NCBI GenBank assembly: GCA_017306865.1
Contig: JAFKHH010000015.1
Coordinates: 124,001-188,000, forward strand
Direction: 5' to 3'
Source of the DNA: Filimonas sp.
GTDB taxonomy: Bacteria; Bacteroidota; Bacteroidia; Chitinophagales; Chitinophagaceae
DNA: 64,000 nucleotides
Part shown: in pieces, positions 44,002-53,171 of the stretch
Layout: each line of letters opens with the position of its first letter
Position numbering within the stretch: position 1 is the stretch's first letter
Position numbers and translations under genes: made by a program
Notes under the pieces: model-generated
The model's input: the letters and a program-made list of their open reading frames with translations, nothing else
What the model was told of the DNA's origin: nothing
The model's database searches: none

Positions 44002-44526
44002 ATGGACGACTTAAGCTATCCCATCGGCAAGTATATACCACAGCCTTTTTCGCAGAAGCAGAAAGAAGAATGGTTATTGGACTTGAAATTTTTACCTGAC
44101 CACTTAGAACTGGCCGTACAAAATATGGATGAGGCGCAATTGCAAACGCCTTACCGCGAAGGTGGCTGGCAGGTACAGCAGTTAGTGCATCACATAGCAG
44201 ATAGTCACATGAATGCCTACATCCGTTTTAAGTTAGGAATGACAGAAAATAATCCAACTATTCGTCCGTATGAAGAAAAAGAGTGGGCTAAGTTGGATGA
44301 TGTATTTGCATTGCCCATTAATATTTCTCTCACACTATTACATGCCTTACATCAAAGATGGGTTACAGCTATTAGAAACCTGTCAGACGATCAGTGGGAG
44401 CGTACTGTATTTCATCCTGAACATAAAAAAGAGATCACCTTGTGGCATTTGCTCGGCATGTACGCATGGCACAGCAGGCACCACGTAAGACATATTACCG
44501 CGTTGAAAGAGCGCAAGGGATGGTAG
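44002..44526 (+). CDS. YfiT/BstA-like bacillithiol transferase (DinB fold)
   Basis: A 174-residue four-helix DinB-like metalloprotein. The opening YPIGKYIPQPFSQKQ and the His-containing helices (VHHIADSHMNAYIRF near 54-68 and WHSRHHVRHI near the end) match the YfiT/BstA family, whose His residues bind a metal and which can transfer bacillithiol to substrates. The Met at 44002 removes 22 repeat-derived residues from a longer frame. Confidence 0.85.
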   Translation: MDDLSYPIGKYIPQPFSQKQKEEWLLDLKFLPDHLELAVQNMDEAQLQTPYREGGWQVQQLVHHIADSHMNAYIRFKLGMTENNPTIRPYEEKEWAKLDDVFALPINISLTLLHALHQRWVTAIRNLSDDQWERTVFHPEHKKEITLWHLLGMYAWHSRHHVRHITALKERKGW

Positions 44527-44678
44527 GTGGAAATTGCTAAGAGGTTGAATTGTTTTATTGTTATTGGCTTATATAAATTGAAGTATTCACAACAATAAAA
44601 CCATATAACAATTTATCAATAAAACAATACATCACTTCCAGCATCTCAAATTTAAAATCTAAAATTTCAAATCATTAT

Positions 44679-45239
44679 ATGAGCGACTTAAAATGGAAAA
44701 CCCTCTCTTCCGAATATATCCATAAGGATGAATGGCTAACAGCGCGCAAAGACCGCTGTGAAATGCCAAACGGAACAATTGTAGATCCGTATTACGTATT
44801 GGAATATGCAGACTGGGTAACAGTGTTGCCTGTAACGGCAGAAGGTAAAGTGATATTGGTACAACAGTACAGGCAAGCATTGGGTGAAGTAAGTATAGAG
44901 CTGCCTGGTGGCTGTGTAGAGCAGTCAGATGCCTCTTTAGAAGATGCTGCCCGTCGTGAGACGTTGGAAGAAACAGGGTACTCTTTTGAAACCATGCACT
45001 ATCTCGGTAAAATATCAGCCAACCCATCTACGAACGCGAACCTGATGCACATGTTTGTAGCAACAGGTGGCAGAAAAGTGCAGGAGCAACACCTGGATCC
45101 AAATGAAGAGTTGGAGCTGCTGGAAGTAAGCTGGGAAGAGTTTATACAACTGGTAGAAGAAAAAAGAATAATACAGGCAATGCACATGAGCACGATCTTT
45201 TATGCATTGAGGTATTTGGATAAAGTTTCGTATAAATAA
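44679..45239 (+). CDS. Nudix hydrolase (ADP-ribose pyrophosphatase-like)
   Basis: A 186-residue Nudix protein. The Nudix box is read as PGGCVEQSD then ARRETLEETGY (about 76-101), with the family's RE-x2-EE-x-G core. The first acidic position appears as Asp rather than Glu and the loop is one residue longer than usual. ADP-ribose-type members of this size are common. Repeats flank the gene on both sides. Confidence 0.88.
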   Translation: MSDLKWKTLSSEYIHKDEWLTARKDRCEMPNGTIVDPYYVLEYADWVTVLPVTAEGKVILVQQYRQALGEVSIELPGGCVEQSDASLEDAARRETLEETGYSFETMHYLGKISANPSTNANLMHMFVATGGRKVQEQHLDPNEELELLEVSWEEFIQLVEEKRIIQAMHMSTIFYALRYLDKVSYK

Positions 45240-45255
45240 ATTGCTTTATTGTTGT

Positions 45256-45297
45256 ATTGTTTAATTGTTATTCGAAACAATTTGACAATTAAACAAT
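45256..45297. repeat. hairpin repeat, 13-bp arms (ATTGTTTAATTGT family)
   Basis: Arms 45256-45268 and 45285-45297 are perfect reverse complements, between the Nudix and aroQ genes. Confidence 0.75.
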
Positions 45298-45327
45298 GTA
45301 ACCATAGAACCATTCAACAATTGAACA

Positions 45328-45750
45328 ATGTCTAAAATCGCCATCATCAACGGACCTAACTTAAACCTGCTTGGCAAGCGGGAGCCGGCCATTTACGGCA
45401 ACCAGGATTTCGATTCTTACTATACATCATTACAGCAGCTATACCCGGATATTACATTCAGCTATTTTCAGAGTAATGTAGAAGGCGAGTTGATCAATGA
45501 GCTACAACGTGTAGGCTTCGAATATGACGGTATTATTATGAACCCCGGCGGTTACACGCACACCTCTGTTGCTATTGGAGATTGTATAGCATCTATTACA
45601 ACACCCGTAATAGAAGTACACATCAGTAACGTGCATGCGCGTGAAGAATTCAGAAAAATATCTCATGTATCAGCTAAAGCCAAAGGAACCATCTGCGGTC
45701 TGGGGCTGAAAGGATATGAACTGGCGGTAAAAGCGCTGGTAGAAAAATAA
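45328..45750 (+). CDS. aroQ: 3-dehydroquinate dehydratase, type II
   Basis: A 140-residue dodecameric shikimate-pathway enzyme. GPNLNLLGKREPAIYG at 9-24 contains catalytic Y23, NPGGYTHTSVA supplies the substrate Asn, and HISNVHAREEFR holds the catalytic His and Arg. Length is typical. No other shikimate gene is adjacent. Confidence 0.95.
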   Translation: MSKIAIINGPNLNLLGKREPAIYGNQDFDSYYTSLQQLYPDITFSYFQSNVEGELINELQRVGFEYDGIIMNPGGYTHTSVAIGDCIASITTPVIEVHISNVHAREEFRKISHVSAKAKGTICGLGLKGYELAVKALVEK

Positions 45751-45760
45751 GGATATGCAT

Positions 45761-45893
45761 GATGTTAGATGTACGATGTAAAAGCATAAGACATCTACAA
45801 CTTGTTAAATGGCTATATGGTTAAATTGTTTTATTAACCATATAGCCATTTAACAATTAAACTATGTGTCAATCACATCATACATAATCTGAT
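45761..45893. repeat. nested hairpin repeat (outer TTAGATGTACGATG, inner 23-bp arms)
   Basis: The inner arms 45802-45824 and 45834-45856 (TTGTTAAATGGC...GCCATTTAACAA) pair perfectly over 23 bases and are the same as at 56921-56977. The left outer word GATGTTAGATGTACGATGT (45761-45779) is intact; the right outer arm is decayed. Confidence 0.85.
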
Positions 45894-45924
45894 TTTATTC
45901 ATATTTACCTTAAACAACACCTCC

Positions 45925-45932
45925 TACCTTTG
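45925..45932 (+). promoter_or_regulatory. -7 promoter element of the CoA-transferase gene
   Basis: TACCTTTG, 18 bases before the start codon; only a weak -33 match (TTTA-like) lies at the expected distance. Confidence 0.5.
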
Positions 45933-45950
45933 TGTTGTTAAAATAAAACT

Positions 45951-47231
45951 ATGGTTGCACCGGATTATGTTTCACCACAAGAAGCCCTTTCTGTTATACA
46001 ATCCAATACCCGGATTTTTGTTCATGGCAGCGCCCAAACACCCGTTTTCCTGTTACAGCACCTGGCAAAAGAAGCCCACCGGTTAGAGCAAGTAGAAGTA
46101 GTTTCTATTACCGTGTACGGCGATATTCAAATAGATAAGCCTGCGTATAAAAACAATTTTCATATCAATTCTTTATTTGTATCCGCAGCAGTGCGGGAAG
46201 CGGTGAACGATGGCAGGGCAGATTATGTACCCGTATTCCTGAGTGAAATACCCCTGTTGTTTAAACGGAATGTATTGCCGCTAGATGTGGCAATAGTACA
46301 AGTATCTCCACCAGATGCACATGGTTACTGCTCGCTTGGCGTTTCTGTAGATATAGCGCGCACCGCAGTAAACGTAGCAAGGCTGGTAATAGCGCAGGTA
46401 AATCCCAATGTGCCGCGTACGCATGGAAACAGCCTGGTCCACTACAGTAAATTTCATGCAATGGTGTATTGTGAGGACGCATTGCCAGAGGCGCAGTTTG
46501 GTGAAAAAGCAGGGGCAGAGGAGCAACGCATAGGCGAGTATGTTGCCAGCCTGATAGAGGATAGGAGTACTTTGCAAATGGGCATTGGCGCTATACCGGA
46601 TACGGTGCTGAAATGCCTGCATAATCATAAAGACCTGGGCATTCATACAGAGATGTGTTCCGACGGTATTATCCCCTTGTTTGAAAAAGGAGTGATCACG
46701 AACCGGTTTAAAAAAATACATCCCGACAGGGCCGTATCTTCTTTTGCACTTGGCACACGGAAGCTATATGATTACATGGATGATAACCCGGTTTTCTCAT
46801 TCCTCGATATCGACTTTGTAAACGATCCGCATACAATAAAGCAAAACCCGAAAATGATCTCTATCAATAGCGCTATTGAAGTAGATATAACCGGGCAGGT
46901 GTGTGCAGACTCTATTGGTACTTATCAATACTCCGGGGTAGGCGGACAAATGGACTTTATGCGCGGCGCCGCACTGAGCGAAGGCGGTAAACCCATTATA
47001 GCTATGCCATCCCGCACACGTAAAGGTTTATCCCGGATCGTATCTACGCTGAAGCCAGGTGCAGGTGTAGTTACTACCAGGGCACACATGCACTATGTAG
47101 TTACAGAATATGGTATTGCCAACCTGTTTGGCAAAAATCTGCGCCAGCGGGCCAAAGCATTAATAGAAATTGCACACCCGGACGACAGGGGGATGCTGGA
47201 AAAAAACTATGGCGAGCGATTTAAAATGTGA
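45951..47231 (+). CDS. acetyl-CoA hydrolase / 4-hydroxybutyrate CoA-transferase family
   Basis: A 426-residue class I CoA-transferase. The catalytic Glu is E234 in IHTEMCSDGI; the C-terminal part has YSGVGGQMDFMRGAALSEGGKPI and RAHMHYVVTEYGIANLFGK, typical of the acetyl-CoA hydrolase/transferase group. Substrates may be acetate or butyrate-type acids; the sequence alone does not decide. It appears monocistronic and is followed by a palindromic repeat. Confidence 0.9.
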   Translation: MVAPDYVSPQEALSVIQSNTRIFVHGSAQTPVFLLQHLAKEAHRLEQVEVVSITVYGDIQIDKPAYKNNFHINSLFVSAAVREAVNDGRADYVPVFLSEIPLLFKRNVLPLDVAIVQVSPPDAHGYCSLGVSVDIARTAVNVARLVIAQVNPNVPRTHGNSLVHYSKFHAMVYCEDALPEAQFGEKAGAEEQRIGEYVASLIEDRSTLQMGIGAIPDTVLKCLHNHKDLGIHTEMCSDGIIPLFEKGVITNRFKKIHPDRAVSSFALGTRKLYDYMDDNPVFSFLDIDFVNDPHTIKQNPKMISINSAIEVDITGQVCADSIGTYQYSGVGGQMDFMRGAALSEGGKPIIAMPSRTRKGLSRIVSTLKPGAGVVTTRAHMHYVVTEYGIANLFGKNLRQRAKALIEIAHPDDRGMLEKNYGERFKM

Positions 47232-47332
47232 ATGGTGAATGGTGAGTTGTGAGTGAGCCACAGAACCTCTAGGACACAACGGACACTAAGATTTAGGCCT
47301 CGTTAATTTCCCGCTTAATAAATACAAGAAAA

Positions 47333-47361
47333 ACCTATAAGGTTTTTAAAACCTTATAGGT
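47333..47361. repeat. palindromic repeat ACCTATAAGGTTTT-N-AAAACCTTATAGGT
   Basis: 14-bp perfect arms around a single T; a second, longer copy is at 59408-59440. Its position after a gene and terminal T-run suggest it may also end transcription. Confidence 0.8.
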
Positions 47362-47516
47362 CTTTTGGCTTGTGTTTCTTAATCTCAGTGCGAAGTCTAT
47401 TATATATAATACGATACACAACCCCTGGTATTCCTTTCTGTCTCAGTACCTCCGTGGCGCAATTAAAAAAATAGTTCATCCCATTTACTCCAAACGAAAG
47501 ATTGTAATTTGCAGGT

Positions 47517-48209
47517 ATGCGAAATATTCTTCTTCTAATCGGATTATTGATTTTGTCTGTTAGCGGTATAGCGCAGTGTAAAACTTATAAACTGGGTGCA
47601 AAGGGCGATACGCTAAACTGTACGGACAAGGCAAATATGAAACAAGGTAAATGGGTAGTTCATATAAATGAATTGCGTGGTGAACCTGGTTATGAAGAAG
47701 AGGGGCTTTTTAAAGACAGCAAGAAAGAAGGCGTATGGAGAAGATATACACTTATGGGAGACCTGTTGGCTATAGAACGGTACCGCTGGGGGTATAAAGA
47801 CGGTATTTCCCAATACTTTACACTAGCCGGGTTGCTGCGTGAGGAAAGCTGGAAAGCAGTAAACCCGACTAACCCATATGATACTGTAGAGGTGCCTGAC
47901 CCGATAGACCAGTATAAGATAACCATGAAAGTAGTAAAGGTCGAAGGAACTACATTGAAACATGGGGAGTGGAAATATTACAATCCTGAAACCGGTCTCC
48001 TTGAAAAGAAAGATACTTATCTGCTTGACTCACTATATGATCCATCCAAAAAGCCGGTACAAATGGCTGCCGTAGACAACACCGCAGATTCTACGGGTGC
48101 ATCTAAAGCTGACCCCAAAAAGCCAAAGCCAAAAGAAGTGGCTGACTTTGAAAAGAAAAATTCCGGAAAGAAGAAAATACGCGTACGTACAGGAAGCGCA
48201 GGTGGTTAA
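47517..48209 (+). CDS. secreted MORN/YwqK-like repeat protein
   Basis: A 230-residue exported protein (signal about 1-19, SGIAQC). The middle shows MORN-like strands: MKQGKWVVHINELRG, FKDSKKEGVWRRYTLMG, YKDGISQYFTLAGLLREESW, EGTTLKHGEWKYYNPETGLL. These are the pattern of YwqK-type proteins. The C-terminus is a Lys/Pro-rich tail (DPKKPKPKEVADFEKKNSGKK in part). Function unknown; position suggests an envelope protein. Confidence 0.8.
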   Translation: MRNILLLIGLLILSVSGIAQCKTYKLGAKGDTLNCTDKANMKQGKWVVHINELRGEPGYEEEGLFKDSKKEGVWRRYTLMGDLLAIERYRWGYKDGISQYFTLAGLLREESWKAVNPTNPYDTVEVPDPIDQYKITMKVVKVEGTTLKHGEWKYYNPETGLLEKKDTYLLDSLYDPSKKPVQMAAVDNTADSTGASKADPKKPKPKEVADFEKKNSGKKKIRVRTGSAGG

Positions 48210-48339
48210 TTGAAGTAAAATAAATAAGTGAAAAATCACGTTAATACATCTCGCACAAGAATTATCTTAGTGTAAGCTGCTGGTGTATTCGTGTGCAATG
48301 AACAAATTGTCGCTTATTCATTCATTTAATAAAAAACCT

Positions 48340-48696
48340 ATGTCATTTCTAGTACGGTCAGAAGCCGACACCAAAAACACGTTAGTCAATGTATATGCAG
48401 GTATTGACAAAACAGCCTTGTCTCAAAAGATAGACCACGTATTTACAGTCAACAAATACAAAAAGAAAGAAGATGCTGTCGGTAACCAGGTCTATAAAAG
48501 GGGGAGCCGCTTTTGGCGCCTAATGATCGGCGCTTTCCACAAATATTTTAAATACACAGTATCTTATAACAATAATGCAGACGGAATAAAAGTTACTGTC
48601 GTGAACGAAACCTCAGGCATGTCCGGGGGCATGATCGGGATGAACCAGGTGAGCAAAGAATTCAAGAAAATAAAAGCGAACCTGAACAATCTATAA
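48340..48696 (+). CDS. hypothetical small protein
   Basis: A 118-residue soluble protein without signal or recognised domain. The segment FTVNKYKKKEDAVGNQVYKRGSRFWRLMIGAFHKYFKYTVSY (in part) is distinctive and it ends with a helix (VSKEFKKIKANLNNL). The start at 48340 is a choice between several in-frame starts (48298 would add 14 residues). It lies just before the two DUF5362-like genes on the same strand and may belong with them. Confidence 0.6.
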   Translation: MSFLVRSEADTKNTLVNVYAGIDKTALSQKIDHVFTVNKYKKKEDAVGNQVYKRGSRFWRLMIGAFHKYFKYTVSYNNNADGIKVTVVNETSGMSGGMIGMNQVSKEFKKIKANLNNL

Positions 48697-48752
48697 AAAA
48701 TAGTAATATATTTATTTTAACACAATCTATTGTCAATTCTAAAAAGAATTAA

Positions 48753-49181
48753 ATGGAACCACAGCAAACTAACTTTGAGCTGGAACTAGATGATGTTTCA
48801 GTCGTCTCTATGACACAAGCCGCTAAATGGGCAAAAATTATAGCGATTATATTCGCTGTCTGCTGCGCCCTCGGCGTACTATTCGGATTATTTGCAAGCA
48901 CTATGCTAGGCACATTCATGTCGCAATATGGTGGTGCATACGGATCAATGTTTAGCGCTATGTCCGGTTTCATTGCGGTAATTATATTGATCGTAGCTGC
49001 TATTGCAGGTGTGTTCATTTATCTCTTGCTTAGCTTCGCTAACAACACATCAAGAGCAATGCTTACCAAAGATCCTGTATCCTTAGAAAAAGGCACAGGT
49101 GCGTTGAAGAACTACTTTCTGCTAGGCGGCATCTTTGCAATCCTCGGTCTGTTGTTCACCCTCATTAATCTATTCCGCTAA
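48753..49181 (+). CDS. DUF5362-like membrane protein
   Basis: A 142-residue protein with three to four hydrophobic segments (about 28-50, 66-92, 118-140), and the family block TSRAMLTKDPVSLEKGTGALKNYF before the last helix. Function unknown. It resembles the next gene (same AAKWxxIxAI opening after a polar tail), so the two are tandem paralogues. Confidence 0.7.
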   Translation: MEPQQTNFELELDDVSVVSMTQAAKWAKIIAIIFAVCCALGVLFGLFASTMLGTFMSQYGGAYGSMFSAMSGFIAVIILIVAAIAGVFIYLLLSFANNTSRAMLTKDPVSLEKGTGALKNYFLLGGIFAILGLLFTLINLFR

Positions 49182-49191
49182 AAAAACAGTT

Positions 49192-49587
49192 ATGGAAAAT
49201 CAATTACAATCAAACCTTGCCAATAATATTAGCCCCGTAGTAAAAAACAATATGCTGGAAGCAGCAAAATGGGGTAGAATAGTAGCGATCCTTGCATTTG
49301 TATCTGCAGGCCTTAGCATTATACAAGCTGTAAGAGTAAGAGGCAGTTTACCAGGTGTTTTAATACAAGTATTAATCTCCGTTGCACTGAACACTTTACT
49401 ATTGCAGGCGGGTAATCATCTTAAAAAAGGTATTGAAGCTGTAGAACAAGGTTCATTTAACGAAGGCCTGATAAACCTGGCGCGTTATTTTAAGTTCTAT
49501 GGTATCTTGTTGATCGTTGCTATCATCCTGGTTATCCTGGGTATGTTTCTTGCGATTGCAGCAGGATCTGCATTCTACAATAGGTAA
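49192..49587 (+). CDS. DUF5362-like membrane protein (paralogue)
   Basis: A 131-residue protein with three hydrophobic segments and the LEAAKWGRIVAILAFV opening that echoes the gene upstream; the helical link 'LKKGIEAVEQGSFNEGLINLARYFKFYGILL' in part matches its partner's. The start at 49192 lies 10 bases after the previous stop. It ends at a strong terminator. Confidence 0.7.
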   Translation: MENQLQSNLANNISPVVKNNMLEAAKWGRIVAILAFVSAGLSIIQAVRVRGSLPGVLIQVLISVALNTLLLQAGNHLKKGIEAVEQGSFNEGLINLARYFKFYGILLIVAIILVILGMFLAIAAGSAFYNR

Positions 49588-49609
49588 ATAAAATAAAAGA
49601 TCAATAAAT

Positions 49610-49643
49610 AAAAAGCCTGCTAAATAATCTTAGCAGGCTTTTT
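49610..49643 (+). terminator. terminator of the DUF5362-like pair
   Basis: AAAAAGCCTGCTAA / TTAGCAGGCTTTTT with a 6-base loop and a T-run. Confidence 0.85.
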
Positions 49644-49713
49644 TATTGGTGTGATTTTGTTCTCAAAAAAAGATACGCGCAGTATGATAAATGTTTTGAT
49701 TGAAAAACATGCT

Positions 49714-50265
49714 TCACTGTCTCTGAAAATGAAGCGCTACACAACCTGATTTGAAACGTATTGTATCCACCAGTTTCAAGTCAAGTTTTTCCCGGAGACT
49801 ACCGATAGGCATTAAATGTCTTCCATTGCCCACTATAATAGGATGAATGACCAAATGAAATTCATCAATAAGTCCTGCTGTTATTAATTCCGGGAGCATG
49901 CTTACACTATCTACTGAAATCTTTTTGCCTGGCTGTTGTTTCAGTTTTTGTAGCTCTCCTACAGGATTACTGTGCACGATCCGTGTTTTTTCATCGCCAC
50001 GTTCTAATGTCCTTGAAACAACAACCCTGTCTATAGAAGAAAGCCTTTCTGCAAACCTGATCTCAGCGGCTGTACCGGCTTTGCTTGCTGCTACATCTGC
50101 CCAATACGGGAACATAAGCTGGTACATGATACGGCCATAAAAAAGCAGGTCTACGTCATCCATCATACCGGTAAAATAATCCATTAATTCCTCACTGGGA
50201 GTAGCCATAGTGTGATCGCAATAGCCGTCCAGGCTAATGTTCATGCCGAATGATACACTTCTCAT
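49714..50265 (-). CDS. dihydrofolate reductase-like (RibD C-domain) protein
   Basis: A 183-residue protein of the DHFR/RibD C-terminal fold: MRSVSFGMNISLDGYCDH opening, LLFYGRIMYQLM, VVVSRTLERG, and LIDEFHLVIHPIIVGNGRHL near the end. Such proteins are mostly uncharacterised NADPH-type reductases. I choose the Met at 50265 as closest to the family N-terminus; 50289 is possible and the longer frame is not. It is a single gene. Confidence 0.85.
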   Translation of the reverse strand: MRSVSFGMNISLDGYCDHTMATPSEELMDYFTGMMDDVDLLFYGRIMYQLMFPYWADVAASKAGTAAEIRFAERLSSIDRVVVSRTLERGDEKTRIVHSNPVGELQKLKQQPGKKISVDSVSMLPELITAGLIDEFHLVIHPIIVGNGRHLMPIGSLREKLDLKLVDTIRFKSGCVALHFQRQ

Positions 50266-50481
50266 CTGGATATTTTTTAAAATGTTCATCAAAAATAAGT
50301 ATTGATGACAGCTAAAGAAAGGGTTACATGCGACAAAAACAGGGTGTTTTGAACCATGCTGTACAACTGTGATATGTGATACTATTAAGCCAAGAGTGGC
50401 CCACTCTGGCGTGTGTGCGATATATGTATGTGCAGCCTCACCAAACGCTATTATATGCAAGCGATTCTCTCCAAAACAAAC

Positions 50482-50505
50482 AAAGCCGCCCAAGTGGGCG
50501 GCTTT
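50482..50505 (-). terminator. terminator of the RDD gene
   Basis: AAAGCCGCCC / GGGCGGCTTT with AAGT loop; on the minus strand a T-rich tail (GTTTGTTTTGG) follows. Confidence 0.8.
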
Positions 50506-50541
50506 ACTTCATATTGAAAAAGAACTGACTGTTCTGATTTA

Positions 50542-51282
50542 TTACGACTGGTTCGCATAATAGTTATAGTCCATCAAGATCCTTTCAAGAAACACAAGAT
50601 TATCCTGTTCCTGCTCTATCTTTAGTATAGAGCGCAGCTTGTAAGCAATGTGGTCTGCCATGCGTGGATTACCAGCTTTCATTGCTGCATCAAACACACC
50701 TTTTATGATATTCATATCACGGTCACTCAGCAGCATTACGTTCGTATATAAAGGCTGGTAATTGCTATTGATCTCGTAAAAGACGGTTTCATCCAGCCTG
50801 CTTTCCTGTGTGGCACGGATCACAATAGTACCCGCAGCAAAATCACCTATGCGTTGGTGTTTTTTACTTAGCAATGCTGTTAATAATGCGCCGGTGCCCA
50901 ACGTCAGTGTGAAGTCTACAAAACGCAGCAACCATCTTAGTAAATACTGGTGCAGGCCAGGACGGCCACCAGTTTCATTGATCACACGTATATTCATCAG
51001 CTTTTTACCAATGGTTTGTCCATTTAGTATGATCTCAAAAATGAGATGATACATAAGCGCAGGTATAGATGCGATCATGCCAAGTGCGGAAATGTTTTCC
51101 AGGAAATTATCGCTTGGTGTATCTTTTGTACCTGCAACGCTCTTCAATATTTTATTGACTATTATCAGGTAAGCAATGATGATAGCCAAATCTATCAGCC
51201 ATGCCAAAAAACGCTTCAGAAAATCAGCGGCCTCAAACTCCAGCTCAATATTAAAGCTTGTTCTTACGTTTATTTTTTCCAT
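50542..51282 (-). CDS. RDD family membrane protein
   Basis: A 246-residue protein: RDD domain with the conserved Arg/Asp near FLKRFLAWLIDLAIIIAYL (about 23-41), further helices near 60-95 and 115-150, and an extended soluble C-terminal part (about 165-246) with helices. RDD proteins are often transporters or ion/proton exchangers of unclear role. It is divergent from the SpoIIM-DUF58 operon (65 bases apart), an arrangement repeated in other Bacteroidota. Confidence 0.88.
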   Translation of the reverse strand: MEKINVRTSFNIELEFEAADFLKRFLAWLIDLAIIIAYLIIVNKILKSVAGTKDTPSDNFLENISALGMIASIPALMYHLIFEIILNGQTIGKKLMNIRVINETGGRPGLHQYLLRWLLRFVDFTLTLGTGALLTALLSKKHQRIGDFAAGTIVIRATQESRLDETVFYEINSNYQPLYTNVMLLSDRDMNIIKGVFDAAMKAGNPRMADHIAYKLRSILKIEQEQDNLVFLERILMDYNYYANQS

Positions 51283-51347
51283 TAAGGTTAAAACAAGTTG
51301 GTTAGTTTGTAAAGTAATTATATTTTCGGAACCTAAACAACCCATAA

Positions 51348-52316
51348 TTGCGCGAAGCCCTATTTATAAAGCGAAATAAAGAGCGCTGGCAACAGATGCA
51401 GATGAATCCCAGCGATCACCCTGATGAAACCGCCGAAGAATTTATTCAGATAGTGGAAGATTTAGGGTATAGTAAAACCTTTTACCCAAGCAGTAAGATC
51501 ACCCGTTATCTGAATGCGGAAGCAGGCCGCAGGTATCTCAATATTTACGATAATCAGAAACAATCTACTAACAGGCTGGTTGCCTTCTTTAAATACACAT
51601 TACCAACAGTAATAGGTAAGCACCAGCGCCTGATGCTGATCTGTTTCCTTCTATTTCTTCTCTTTGTAGCAATTGGCTTTTTTTCTGCCCGAAACGATGA
51701 GACTTTTGTGCGCCGTATATTGGGAGATGGATATGTGAACATGACAGAGAAAAACATTCAACGGGGGAAACCATTTGGCGTATATGACAGCGGCAATGAA
51801 CTATTGCTCTTCCTCCGCCTGTTCTTTAACAATATTGGCGTTGCCCTGAGAATGTTTGCCGGAGGCATATTGTTAGGCACATTTACCATTTATGCCTTGC
51901 TGACAAATGGGATAATGGTAGGCTCTTTTGAATACATGTTTTATAGTAAAGGACTTTTGAGTGAAAGCCTGCTCACCATTATGATACACGGAACCATAGA
52001 GCTATCTATGATCACCATAGCTGCAGCTTCGGGTTTAATACTTGCTAAAAGCTGGCTGTTTCCTGGTACGAAAAAGAGAGTAGACTCCTTAAAGCAAGGT
52101 GCGCTGGAAGGCTTGATCATAGCCATGTCCAACATACCCATGTTGTTAATAGCCGCCTTCTTCGAAGGTTTTGTAACCCGGCATGCAGGCATGCCTGCAT
52201 GGCTGAAGCTGCTTATTATTACAGCCTCACTTATCTTACTCATCGGGTACTTTGTCATTTATCCATTAAAATTGAAACGGGCGCAGCGACTGGCGTTGAA
52301 GGAAAGTGGCGTATGA
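51348..52316 (+). CDS. SpoIIM-like (stage II sporulation protein M) membrane protein, TTG start
   Basis: A 322-residue membrane protein with helices at about 95-115, 160-185, 205-235, 265-290 and 290-310, and the SpoIIM family pattern (NNIGVALRMFAGGILLG, MIHGTIELSMITIA). The start is a TTG at 51348, which matches the MREALFIKRNKERW opening of homologues better than any later ATG. It begins an operon with DUF4129, DUF4350, MoxR and DUF58 genes, linked elsewhere with envelope stress and surface functions. Non-sporulating Bacteroidota carry it too. Confidence 0.88.
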   Translation: MREALFIKRNKERWQQMQMNPSDHPDETAEEFIQIVEDLGYSKTFYPSSKITRYLNAEAGRRYLNIYDNQKQSTNRLVAFFKYTLPTVIGKHQRLMLICFLLFLLFVAIGFFSARNDETFVRRILGDGYVNMTEKNIQRGKPFGVYDSGNELLLFLRLFFNNIGVALRMFAGGILLGTFTIYALLTNGIMVGSFEYMFYSKGLLSESLLTIMIHGTIELSMITIAAASGLILAKSWLFPGTKKRVDSLKQGALEGLIIAMSNIPMLLIAAFFEGFVTRHAGMPAWLKLLIITASLILLIGYFVIYPLKLKRAQRLALKESGV

Positions 52317-53167
52317 AAAAAAGAATAGTTCTCTCTCTCTACATAACTGGTCTTATCTGCTCACTGCTGTTTGCAGGCACTACTACTGTGTATGCACAAT
52401 ACGAAGAGCAGAGTGAGAAAACTGCCTCGAAGAAAAGTGTACTCGATTCGTCCGAACGATTTTTCAATACACGCGAATCTAATGAGCCATTTGTCTACGA
52501 GCAGATGCCAGTCCCCACTATCCAGCGTAAGAAGGTTGACGAGATAAAGAAAGGAAAAGAATTCTGGTATATAGACCAGATAGATAGCGCTAAAAATTCT
52601 GCAGAGAAAAAAATTGCGTTTCAGTTCGATTCCTTACAAAGGAACGGGGGAAAGCCAGAGCGTGTACCTAACGAGCAACTGTCTACACAGGACAGTGCAT
52701 TCTATAGCCCTGCCGCACAGACCATTTTCTGGGTCATCATTATCGCGGTTTTTGTAGGTGCTATTGTATATTTCCTTGCAACGAATAAAGTAGGGTTCTG
52801 GGCGCCGCGTGATAAAAAAGAAAAGGCATTGCAGTCCGACGATGATATACTGGGTGAGAACATCTTTACCATACCTTATAAGGATTTGCTGGACAAAGCC
52901 TGCAAGGAAGGTAACTATCGCCTTGCAGTCCGTATTTTATACCTGCAGACATTAAAGATCTTAAGCGACCGGCAGATGATCCGCTTTCAGCCTGAGTACA
53001 CAAATATTCACTACCTGATGCAGTTGGCTAATACGGACTATCAGCAGGACTTTTCTGTTATTACACGGCACTACGAGTATGTGTGGTATGGTAAGTTTAC
53101 CATTTCCAAAGAGTTGTATGAAAAATTAAGCAGTGATTTTGACAAAATTCAAAAAAGGATAAGATAA
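52313..53167 (+). CDS. DUF4129-domain membrane protein
   Basis: A 284-residue protein with signal-like helix (about 5-25), a Lys/Glu-rich periplasmic part, a membrane helix (about 140-160) and a C-terminal DUF4129 domain (NYRLAVRILYLQTLKILSDRQMI, HYEYVWYGKF). DUF4129 pairs with transglutaminase or MoxR/DUF58 systems. The start overlaps the previous stop by 4 bases (ATGA), a coupled operon arrangement. Confidence 0.85.
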   Translation: MKKRIVLSLYITGLICSLLFAGTTTVYAQYEEQSEKTASKKSVLDSSERFFNTRESNEPFVYEQMPVPTIQRKKVDEIKKGKEFWYIDQIDSAKNSAEKKIAFQFDSLQRNGGKPERVPNEQLSTQDSAFYSPAAQTIFWVIIIAVFVGAIVYFLATNKVGFWAPRDKKEKALQSDDDILGENIFTIPYKDLLDKACKEGNYRLAVRILYLQTLKILSDRQMIRFQPEYTNIHYLMQLANTDYQQDFSVITRHYEYVWYGKFTISKELYEKLSSDFDKIQKRIR

Positions 53168-53171
53168 CTGC